This document shows positions 1-8,700 of a stretch of 9,632 nucleotides of DNA, one piece after another. The position numbers were made by a program, and so were the translations under genes. The stretch comes from JAFAVZ01 sp036009105 (GTDB lineage Bacteria > Acidobacteriota > Thermoanaerobaculia > Gp7-AA8): NCBI GenBank assembly GCA_036009105.1, contig DASYMJ010000261.1, positions 1-9,632 on the forward strand. Reading direction: 5' to 3'. The first letter of the stretch is position 1. Each line of letters begins with the position of its first letter. The notes under the pieces were generated by a model. It saw only the letters and a program-made list of their open reading frames with translations. It ran no database searches and had not been told where the DNA came from.

Positions 1-1
1 C

Positions 2-1132
<1,131 letters not shown>

Positions 1133-1177
1133 GGCAACGCAACCGCAGTCTCACCAGCAATTTCGCGCCGGCTGACC
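1133..1177. other. Intergenic stretch upstream of the first promoter
   Basis: These 45 bases lie between the permease stop codon and the TATAAT box. No clear intrinsic terminator or -35 hexamer is visible, and no operator palindrome longer than GCCGGC is seen. Confidence 0.45.
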
Positions 1178-1183
1178 TATAAT
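1178..1183 (+). promoter_or_regulatory. -10 box of the first protease gene
   Basis: TATAAT is a perfect match to the sigma-70 -10 consensus in a small AT-rich island of an otherwise GC-rich region, 34 bases before the ATG at 1218. No convincing TTGACA-like -35 lies 16-18 bases upstream (the bases there read close to CAGCAA), and there is no TGN extension. Basal activity may therefore be weak or depend on an activator. The predicted transcription start is near 1190. Confidence 0.6.
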
Positions 1184-1189
1184 TATTCG

Positions 1190-1208
1190 TCGGTTCCCAC
1201 CGAAAGGG
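1190..1208 (+). promoter_or_regulatory. Leader dyad plus Shine-Dalgarno, copy 1
   Basis: Bases 1190-1203 read TCGGT-TCCC-ACCGA, a perfect 5-bp inverted repeat around a TCCC centre. It begins at the predicted transcription start and is followed at once by AAAGGG (1203-1208), the best ribosome-binding sequence, 9 bases before the ATG. The same arrangement precedes the second protease gene, with a paired base change in the stem. As RNA this is a small 5'-terminal hairpin. The CCC of its loop can also pair with the GGG of the ribosome-binding site, either as a pseudoknot or as a competing fold. As DNA it could be an operator overlapping the start. The inverted repeat is seen directly; its function is inferred. 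Confidence 0.5.
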
Positions 1209-1217
1209 TCTTCCTTC

Positions 1218-1289
1218 ATGAATTTGCGCGGCCTCAGTGTCCTTGCGATAGGGATTAGTGTCGGTGCGGCCATCGGTGTCCGCGGCGCC
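1218..1289 (+). other. Sec signal peptide of the first protease
   Basis: The N-terminus has one Arg in a short polar stretch (MNLR) and a hydrophobic core from about residue 6 to 21. Cleavage is uncertain: VGA|A near residue 17 or VRGA|S near residue 24 are both possible. Codons here (aat, ttg, agt, gcg, ata, att) are less biased than in the rest of the gene, as is common at starts of highly biased genes. There is no lipobox Cys and no twin-arginine pair. Confidence 0.7.
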
Positions 1290-4200
1290 AGCACCGGCAT
1301 CGTGTCCCTGCATACCGTGCAGGGCATCAACTCCGGCCGCGCCAACGGCGACTACGTCTCCGACAGCGCTATCAACGCCCTCAACGGCGTCTATCACTAC
1401 TGGGTGGAAGTGCCGCCCGGCGTCCCCAACCTCACCGTCGACCTCTACGACGCCGATCTCGGCATCAACACTCCGGGCAACGAGGACGACCTGAACCGCG
1501 ACCGGGACCGGGGCGGCTTCGACAGCACCTGCGCCTACTCCGCCTTCCGCCCCAACAACACCGCCATCACCACCAGCTTCACCACCGGGACCAACGCGTT
1601 GCCCGCGGGCAGCGACGGCAACTGGCTGACCTTCTTCACCGTGGGCGGCACGACCGTCCTCGACCAGTTCGGCGCCGTGGCCTACGGCAACAACAACGGC
1701 ACCCAGAACTGGGCCGGCAACTGGATCGAGACGAACGACGACGCGAACCCGAACGCCGGCAACATCCGCATCACCGGCGGCGAGCTGCGCATCCGGGACG
1801 ACACCAACGTCAACGCCGCCTCCTCCACCATCGAGCGGGAGGCGAACCTCAGCACCTGGAGCATCGCCACCCTCACCTTCACCATGCGCACGGAGAACGT
1901 CGACGTGGGCGACGTGATGCTCCTCCAGGTCTCCAGCAACGGCGGCGGCGCCTGGACCACCATCGCCACCTACAGCGGCGCCTTCGCCGCCGCGGTCACC
2001 CAGTCCTACAACATCTCCGCCTTCCGCGCCGCGAACACGCGGGTCCGCTTCATCCAGTCGGCCAACTACAGCGGCAACGACTCCTTCTTCGTCGACAACG
2101 TCCAGATTCAGGACCAGATCACGGCCGGCCACTACGAGGTGCGCGTCGACATGGGCGTCGAGGACGACGTCAACGCGTTCGGCATCCGCGCCACGAGCAC
2201 GGACGGCACGGAGCTCAATGTCTACGTCGACGACATCGTCCCCTTCGGCACGAACCCGAACAACGGCAACACCACCACCCGCACCTATCAGTTCTACCCC
2301 TACATCACCTCCGGCTGCAGCTGCCTGCACAGCGACTTCGATTCCGACTCCAGCCGCACCACGCTGAGCCACATCACCTACCGGAATCCCTCCAACGTCC
2401 TCATCGCGGACTTTCTCGACGCCTCGCTCTCGGACGAGAACGCGTGGGGTCACCAGGAGGTCACCGGCTGGACCACCGACCAGGCCTCCACCGGCTACGG
2501 CATGTGGGACTTCGACGCCACCATCCAGTCCTACGGCGCGAACGGCAACTACACGGACATCGTGGTGGGCGACTACGTCCGCGCCGCCGCCTTCGCGGCG
2601 GCCGGCACGGCCAACCCGACCGCTAACCCGGAGGCGAACGCCTTCCGCATCTATCTGCCCACGGACGACGCCACCGCGCCGGTCAAGCCGGTCCTCGAGC
2701 AGCTCCTGGCCCAGCGCTTCGTGGGCAACCTGCCGGCCGGCGTGCAGCGGCGGTACACCGTCACCGTGCGCATCGACAACCGCACGGCGTACCCCATCAC
2801 CTTCTCCAACGCGCTGGGCAACGTCGTGACCGCGCACGTGCCGGGCACGAAAGTCCTCTATGGCGGCAACTTCCAGAAGACCCAGGGGACGATGATCAGC
2901 CAGCCGGCGGTCGGCGCGGCCGGCGACGTGGTGTGGGATCCGGGCTCGGTGACGACCACCACCACCCTCACCGCCGCCTCCATGTCCTACGACATCCTCG
3001 TCACCGTGGCGTCCGGCGATCACATCCCGGTCACCGGCACGGCCGGCAGCGACGGCACGCGCGCCAAGTTCATCGACGAGACCGGCAACGCCACCCAGAC
3101 CCGCGCCACCTACACCCTGGGGCAGGTCTGCGAGCTGATGGTGGAGCAGGGGCTGGCCACACCGGTCCTTCTCTCCTCCTTCGATGCCGGCATCCGCGCC
3201 GGCGTGACGAACCTCGAGTGGGTCACCGCCGCCGAGCTGGGCACGATCGGCTTCAACGTCTACCGGGTCGATCCCTCCAGGAACGGCGCCCTGATCCGGA
3301 TCAACGACCGCACCATCGCCGCCGGGCCGGGGGCGCCGCAGGGCGCGCGCTACCGCCTGGTCGACCGCGGCAACCTGGCCGCCTCCGGCACCTACTACCT
3401 GGAGGAGCTGACCGCGGACGGGAAGAAGAATCGCTACGGTCCGTACTTCGCCAGCGCGAAGCGGATCGTGCAGCCGCCCGCGAACGGGCAGCTCTCCGAC
3501 CGCCAGCCGCGCGGCAACTTCAATACGGTCGAGATCATCGACATCGGCGACCCGCCGCACCTGAGCAACGCCGAGGCGGTGATGGTGGGGGTGGGCCGGA
3601 CGGGGATCGTGCGTGTGACCGGCGCCGACATCGCCGCGAACCTCAACGTCCCGCTCTCCACCGTCCTGGGCGCCATCGCCGGCAACGGCCTGGTCGTCTC
3701 CAACAACGGCGTTGCGGTGTCGTGGAGCGGAAACGCCGCGCACGATGCGGTCCTCTTCTACGGCGAGCAGGGCGACACCATCTTCTCCAACGAGCGGGTC
3801 TACCGCATCGCCCTCGGTTCCGGCACGCCGATGGACATCGTCCAGGTCACGGGCGGCTCGGCGCCGCTGACCACCTTCGCCGGCACGAAGGAGCTGGAGA
3901 CGGACGCCTTCGCGGCGACCGTCCTGCCGCTCGATCCGGAGAGCGACTACTGGTTCTGGGACTACGTCCTGAGCGGCGATCCGGCCGACGGCCGCAAGAC
4001 CTTCAGCGTCAACATCCCTGCCGTCGCCTCCACCAGCGGCGCAACCCTGCAGGTCCGCCTGCAGGGGGCGCTGGCCGGCACGGCGCACCGCGCGCGGGTC
4101 TGGCTGAACAACTCGCCCATCGGCGAGCTCACCTGGGACGGCGTGGACGGCAAGACCGCCGACCTCCCCATCCCCGTCGCGCTGCTGCTCGACGGCAACA

Positions 4201-5621
4201 ACGACCTCGCCGTGGAAGGGGTGCTCGAGCCGGGCCTCTCCTTCGATGTGTTCTATGTCGACGGCTTCCGGGTCGCCTATCAGAAGAAAGCCGTCCCCGA
4301 GGCGGCCACGCTGTTTCTGATGGCGCCCGCAGGCGGGCAGGTCACGGCCGGCCCGTTCGCCACCCTGCCCTGCGTGCTCGACGTCACGGACAAGACCCAT
4401 CCGCGCATGCTGCAGAACGGCTCGTTCGCCGGCGGCAACCTCTCCTTCGCCACCCCGCCCGGCGTGCAGTCGGTCTTCTTCTCCGAGCGGGCCGGCTTCG
4501 TCGCTCCGGCGTACGTGCGCGGCAGCGCTCCGCCGTCGCTGGTGGAGAACCTCTCCGGCGCCGACTACATCGTCATCACCCCCCGCGCGCTGCACGACGG
4601 CGCGCAGGCCCTGGCCAGCTTCCGGGCGTCGGACGGCCTGCAGACGCTCGTGGTCGACCTCGACCAGATCTACGACGAGCTCAACGGCGGCAACCCCAAC
4701 CCGGGCGCCATCCGCACCTTCCTCGGCATCACCAGCCGCTGGCAGCGCAAGCCGAAGTACGTCGTGCTCATCGGCACCGGCACGGTCGACTACCGCGGCA
4801 TCCAGACCTCGCCCGGGCCAATGCCGCCGATGATGTTCAGGACGGCCGACGGCCTCTACGCTTCCGACTCGCTTTACGCCGACCGCAACTTCGACAACGT
4901 GCCGGACCTGGCCATCGGCCGCATCCCCATCACCACGGCCGCGGAGCTGAGCGCGTACCTGCAGAAGCTCTCCGATGCGGCGCAGGTCCAGACGGCGAGC
5001 TCGAAGATCATCTGGAGCGCGGACCTGGTCGATCAGGGGGCGAACTTCCGCCAGGCCAGCCGCAAGGCGGAGTCGCCGCTGGCCGACCGGCCGGCCTCGC
5101 GCATCTATCTCGATCAGCTCGGCAGCGACGGCGCCCGCACGGCGATGTTCAGCGCCTGGCAGTCGGGAGCCACGCTGATGAACTGGGTCGGCCACGGCGG
5201 CCTCGACCGGCTCTCCACGACCTCGCTGCTCACCGTGGACGATGTTCCGTCCCTGACCACGACCGGCCCGCTGCCCATCGTTACGGCCATGACCTGCTCG
5301 ATCAACCGCTTCGACATCGGCGTGGTGGATTCCCTCGGCGCGGCGCTCACCCGAGCACCGAATGCCGGGGCGCTGGCCGTCTGGTCCTCCTCCGGCATGT
5401 CCATTCACAGCGATGCAGCCGGCCTCGGCCGTACCTTCGTCCGCCTCGCCGCCCAGATGCCCGACGCGCGGCTTGGCGATCTCATCCTGAAGGCGCTGAC
5501 CACCACCCCGAATCTCGGCGAGACCGGACCGCTGTATCTGCTCCTGGGCGATCCGGCCCTGCGCCTGGCGTTGCCCGCGCCGCCGGACCCGCCCGCCGCC
5601 ACCGGTCCGGTCACGGAGTAA
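1218..5621 (+). CDS. Exported multidomain gingipain-like C25 cysteine protease, copy 1 (complete)
   Basis: This is a 1467-residue exported protein ending in a peptidase C25 domain. A signal peptide is visible (MNLR, then a hydrophobic stretch to about residue 21; cleavage near 18-24). Next come: a beta region with YHYWVEVPPGVPNLTVDLYD (about 57-120); a jelly-roll-like module (about 148-298); a conserved CSC (C367, C369) next to an acidic DFDSDS; a DUF11-like beta domain starting IYLPTDD (about 478-635); an Fn3-like part with GFNVYR (about 652-750); a gingipain-type pre-catalytic region with FYGEQGDTIFSNERVYRI (about 785-870); and a YWFWDY beta-sandwich (Y911; about 900-1030). The C25 domain spans about 1107-1455. 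It contains IYDELNGGNPNPGAIRTFL, DSLYAD (D1217), GRIP (1234), GHG with H1326, and MTCSIN with C1360, and closes with LLLGDPALRL. The His-Cys spacing of 34 is close to that of RgpB (H211, C244). Substrate specificity is unknown. The ATG at 1218 follows AAAGGG by 9 bases. Confidence 0.92.
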   Translation: MNLRGLSVLAIGISVGAAIGVRGASTGIVSLHTVQGINSGRANGDYVSDSAINALNGVYHYWVEVPPGVPNLTVDLYDADLGINTPGNEDDLNRDRDRGGFDSTCAYSAFRPNNTAITTSFTTGTNALPAGSDGNWLTFFTVGGTTVLDQFGAVAYGNNNGTQNWAGNWIETNDDANPNAGNIRITGGELRIRDDTNVNAASSTIEREANLSTWSIATLTFTMRTENVDVGDVMLLQVSSNGGGAWTTIATYSGAFAAAVTQSYNISAFRAANTRVRFIQSANYSGNDSFFVDNVQIQDQITAGHYEVRVDMGVEDDVNAFGIRATSTDGTELNVYVDDIVPFGTNPNNGNTTTRTYQFYPYITSGCSCLHSDFDSDSSRTTLSHITYRNPSNVLIADFLDASLSDENAWGHQEVTGWTTDQASTGYGMWDFDATIQSYGANGNYTDIVVGDYVRAAAFAAAGTANPTANPEANAFRIYLPTDDATAPVKPVLEQLLAQRFVGNLPAGVQRRYTVTVRIDNRTAYPITFSNALGNVVTAHVPGTKVLYGGNFQKTQGTMISQPAVGAAGDVVWDPGSVTTTTTLTAASMSYDILVTVASGDHIPVTGTAGSDGTRAKFIDETGNATQTRATYTLGQVCELMVEQGLATPVLLSSFDAGIRAGVTNLEWVTAAELGTIGFNVYRVDPSRNGALIRINDRTIAAGPGAPQGARYRLVDRGNLAASGTYYLEELTADGKKNRYGPYFASAKRIVQPPANGQLSDRQPRGNFNTVEIIDIGDPPHLSNAEAVMVGVGRTGIVRVTGADIAANLNVPLSTVLGAIAGNGLVVSNNGVAVSWSGNAAHDAVLFYGEQGDTIFSNERVYRIALGSGTPMDIVQVTGGSAPLTTFAGTKELETDAFAATVLPLDPESDYWFWDYVLSGDPADGRKTFSVNIPAVASTSGATLQVRLQGALAGTAHRARVWLNNSPIGELTWDGVDGKTADLPIPVALLLDGNNDLAVEGVLEPGLSFDVFYVDGFRVAYQKKAVPEAATLFLMAPAGGQVTAGPFATLPCVLDVTDKTHPRMLQNGSFAGGNLSFATPPGVQSVFFSERAGFVAPAYVRGSAPPSLVENLSGADYIVITPRALHDGAQALASFRASDGLQTLVVDLDQIYDELNGGNPNPGAIRTFLGITSRWQRKPKYVVLIGTGTVDYRGIQTSPGPMPPMMFRTADGLYASDSLYADRNFDNVPDLAIGRIPITTAAELSAYLQKLSDAAQVQTASSKIIWSADLVDQGANFRQASRKAESPLADRPASRIYLDQLGSDGARTAMFSAWQSGATLMNWVGHGGLDRLSTTSLLTVDDVPSLTTTGPLPIVTAMTCSINRFDIGVVDSLGAALTRAPNAGALAVWSSSGMSIHSDAAGLGRTFVRLAAQMPDARLGDLILKALTTTPNLGETGPLYLLLGDPALRLALPAPPDPPAATGPVTE
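4536..5582 (+). other. Peptidase C25 catalytic domain, copy 1
   Basis: Residues about 1107-1455 carry the C25 order of motifs. They are: SGADYIVITP; the IYDE/AIRTFL segment; VLIGTGTVDY (1183-1192); DSLYAD-GRIP (1217-1237); WSAD (D1269); WVGHGG (H1326, codon 5193-5195); MTCSIN (C1360, codon 5295-5297); and LLLGDP. By recalled comparison with RgpB, H1326 matches H211, C1360 matches C244, and D1269 falls where E152 sits. The usual family GD after the LLI strand is GT here. No Asp is visible at the position of RgpB D163 (the Arg-pocket base); the local sequence is NFRQAS. Trypsin-like cleavage should therefore not be assumed. Confidence 0.85.
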
Positions 5622-5690
5622 ACTGGAATAGATGGAGAGGATGGAAGCGAAATATCCACCGGTCGAAAAGCGATAACTTCCCCGTCAGCC
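5622..5690. other. Intergenic stretch upstream of the second promoter
   Basis: These 69 bases follow the TAA of the first protease gene. CCACCGGTC (5656-5664) repeats a 9-base word at the end of that gene (5599-5607). No GC-rich hairpin followed by a T run is visible, so no intrinsic terminator separates the two genes and some readthrough into the second is possible. Nothing else is recognised. Confidence 0.5.
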
Positions 5691-5699
5691 TGTTATTAT
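5691..5699 (+). promoter_or_regulatory. Extended -10 box of the second protease gene
   Basis: TGT-TATTAT is an extended -10 element (TGN followed by a 5-of-6 match to TATAAT), 29 bases before the ATG at 5729. It lies in the AT-rich part of the 107-base gap after the first protease gene. No good -35 is visible 16-18 bases upstream, which is typical of extended -10 promoters. The predicted start is near 5706. The gap to the GGTTCCCACC element is 8 bases, the same as in copy 1. Confidence 0.55.
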
Positions 5700-5705
5700 T
5701 GGCAA

Positions 5706-5724
5706 TTGGTTCCCACCAAAGGGG
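5706..5724 (+). promoter_or_regulatory. Leader dyad plus Shine-Dalgarno, copy 2
   Basis: Bases 5706-5719 read TTGGT-TCCC-ACCAA, a 5-bp inverted repeat with the same TCCC centre as at 1190-1203. The second stem pair is T5707-A5718 here and C1191-G1202 in copy 1, so pairing is kept by a double change. AAAGGGG (5718-5724) overlaps the 3' arm and ends 4 bases before the ATG (6 if only AAAGG is counted). Forming the stem would thus compete partly with ribosome binding, more so than in copy 1. The structure is seen in the sequence; regulation is inferred. Confidence 0.5.
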
Positions 5725-5728
5725 TGTC

Positions 5729-8700
5729 ATGAGCTCTGGTAGTCTGCGACTGTTCGGCCGCCGCGCGGCAGCTATGGGAATGAGTGTCTGCGTGGCGCTG
5801 TCGCTGAATGCGGCCAGCAGCGGCAACACCGCGCTTCTGACTCCGCAGGGAACGTCCGCCGGCACGGCGGTCGGCGACTACGTGTCGGACACCAACGCGC
5901 TCAACACTGCCTATCACTACTTCGTCGAGGTGCCTCCCGGCCTGACCACCCTCACCGTCGACCTGTTCGATCCGGACATCGGCCTCGGTGGCGCGAACGA
6001 AGACACCGCCGGCCGGGACCGCGATCGCGGCGGCGCCTACAACAGCACCGCCGGCTACTCCATCTTCAAGCCGAACGGCACCGCGCGCACGGCGAGCTTC
6101 GCCACCGGCACGGTCGCCGCGCCGGCCGGCTCGGACAACGCCTGGACCACGCTCTTCACCACCACGCCCGACACGGTGCGCGACAACTTCGCCGCCGCCG
6201 CGTACACGAACAACAACGGCGTGGTGAACTGGACCACGAACTGGGCCGAGTCGAACGACGACAACAACGCCGGCGCGGGCCTGATCCAGATCACCGGCGG
6301 CGAGCTGCGCATCCAGGACAACGGCAACGCGGCCCCCTCCACCATCGAGCGGGAGGCGGACACCAGCACCTACGGCACCGCGACGCTGACCTTCACCATG
6401 CGCACGGCGAACGTCTCCGCGAACGACGTGATGCTGCTCCAGGCCTCCTCCAACGGCGGCGGCGCCTGGACCACCGTGGCCACCTACACCGGCGCCTTCG
6501 CCTCCACGAACCAGAGCTACGACATCTCCGCCTTCAAGGCGACCAACACCCGCATCCGCTTCATCGAGTCGGCCAACTACAACGGCACCGACCAGTTCTT
6601 CGTCGACAACGTCCAGATCGCCGACAACCAGATCACCCCCGGCCACTGGGAAGTGCGGGTCGACATGTCCTCCGCCGTCGACGCCACCGCGGACGACATC
6701 AACGCCCTGGGGCTCCGCGCCCATGACGGCACCTCCGGCGCCGGCGGCACGGAGCTGAACATGTACGTCGACGGCATCGTCGCGTACGGCGTGAACCCGC
6801 CCAATGCCGGCACGACCACCCGCACCTACCAGTTCTATCCCTGGGTGAGCTCCGGCTGCAGCTGTCTGGAGAACGACTTCGACTACGACTCGAACGAGGG
6901 CAACACCGGCAGCATGACCTTCACCGCCCGCGCCGGCGGCACCTTCACGCAGAGCATCGCCTCGACCGGCCTGTCCGGCGAGAACGCCTGGAACCGGGAC
7001 ACCATCACCGGGTTCACCACCGACCAGGCCTCGATCAACTACGGCATCTGGGACTGGGATGCCTCCATCACCTCGTACGTGAACGGCAACGGTCAGAACG
7101 GCAACTACACCACCACGTATCTCGCCACCTCCACCGCCGCGGCCAATCCGCCCACGGCCAATCCGCCGGCCAATTCTTTCCGCATCTACTTCCCGACCGA
7201 TGCCGGCGCGGCGCCGGCCAAGCCTTACATCGAACAGCTCCTCACCTCGCGCGGCGCGGGCCTGCTCCAGGTCGGCGTGCCGCACCGCTACACCGTGACG
7301 GTGCGCGTCGAGAATCCGACCTCCCGCGCCATCACCTTCTCCTCGCCGACGAACATCGTCACGGCGAACGTCCCCGGCGGCGGCGCGGTCTACGGCGGCA
7401 ACGCCCAGGTCGGGCAGGGCTCGATCCTCAGCCAGCCGGCCGTCGGCGGCACCGGCAACATCACCTGGAATCCCGGCTCGGTGGCCGCGGGCGCCACCAC
7501 GATCATGTCCTACGACCTCACCGTCACGGCGGCGTCGGCCGGCCAGCGCATCCTCGTCACCGGCGCCGCCACCGGCGCGAACGGCACGCGCGCGCTCTAC
7601 GTCGACGAGACGGGCAACACCACCCAGGCCCGGGCCACCAATCAGGTCGGCCCCATCTGCGAGCTCGCCGTCACGGAAGGCCTGGTCACGGATGTGATGA
7701 TCGCCTCGTTCGAGGCCGCGGTGAAGCAGAACAAGACCACCATCGAGTGGACCACCGCCTCCGAGAACGGCACGATCGGCTTCAACGTCTATCGCGTCGA
7801 TGCGGCGCGCAACGGCGCCCTCACCCCGGTCAACGACCGCCCGCTCCCGGCCAACGTCGGCGCGCCGCAGGGCGGCACCTATCGCCTGGTCGACAAGAGC
7901 AACAGCAGCACGAACACGAGCTACGTGCTGGAAGAGCTGACCGCCAGCGGCAAGAAGAATCGCTACGGCCCGTTCCCAGCCACCACGGCCAGGCGCAATA
8001 TCGACATCCCCTGGAACGGCGCCTCCGACCGCCAGCCGCGCCACGGCAGCACGACCTCGGTCTCCATCCCGGTCAACGGCTCGCCGAAGAAGCTCACCTC
8101 CGTGGCGGTGATGGCCGGCGTGAACAAGACGGGCGTGGTGCGCGTCGCCGCCAGCGACGTCGCCTCCATGCTCAACCTGCCGCTCCAGCCGCTGCTGGCC
8201 GCCATCCAGAACCGCACGATCGCGGTCACGAACAACGGCAAGCCGGTGGCCTGGAACCCGACCGCGGCCAACGACGCGATCCTCTTCTACGGCGAGAAGG
8301 GCGACACGCTCTTCTCCAACGACCGGGTCTACCGCATCGAGCTCGGCGCCGCGACGCCGATGAGCGTGGTGCAGGTCGCCCCCAGCGCCGCGCCGATCGC
8401 CACGTTCAACACGACGCGCGACCTGGAGACCGACTCCTTCGCCGCGACCGTCCTCCCCCTCGATCCGAACAGCGACTACTGGTTCTGGGACTACGTCCTG
8501 AGCGGCGATGCCACCGACGGCCGCCGCACCTTCACCGTCAACGTCCCCTCCGTCGCCTCGGCCGGCAACGCCACGCTGCAGGTCCGCCTGCAGGGCGCGC
8601 AGGCGAGCACGCCGCACCGCGCGCGCGTCTCGCTCAACGGCGCGCCGATCGGCGAGGTGACCTGGACCTCGCTCGACGGCAAGACCGCCGATCTCTCCAT

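Larger units (their letters stand above)
1178..5102 (+). repeat. Divergent direct duplication, unit 1
   Basis: The segment from the -10 box through residue R1295 of the first protease corresponds to 5694-9631, a period of 4511 bp measured ATG to ATG. Protein similarity is high in the second half: for example 23 of 27 residues match over the stretch from LPLDP through YWFWDY to DGR-TF. It is lower in the signal peptide and first 50 residues. The copies are diverged paralogues, not a recent duplication. The non-coding leader is also shared. Confidence 0.88.

Noticed and set aside
1202..1217. Bulged hairpin GAAAGG/CCTTC around the first gene's ribosome-binding site
   Set aside because: It is short, bulged and not present in the second copy, so it has no comparative support.
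5590..5670. Possible terminator from the ACCGGT words around the end of the first protease gene
   Set aside because: The palindromes are 6 bases long and 50 bases apart, and no T run follows.
5694..5717. Possible sigma-54 promoter, from TTGGCA near 5700
   Set aside because: The required GC element (TTGC at the right spacing) is missing, and copy 1 has no TGGCA at the matching place.
5750..5815. Possible Tat signal (GRRAAAMG) or lipoprotein signal (MSVC) in the second protease
   Set aside because: The residues after RR do not fit the Tat motif, and the first copy lacks RR. The positions before Cys do not form a lipobox (no Leu at -3). An ordinary Sec signal fits better.
5696..8617. A 973-codon open frame on the minus strand over the second protease gene
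   Set aside because: It has the same register and cause as the first antisense frame. Its similarity to that frame simply mirrors the sense paralogy.
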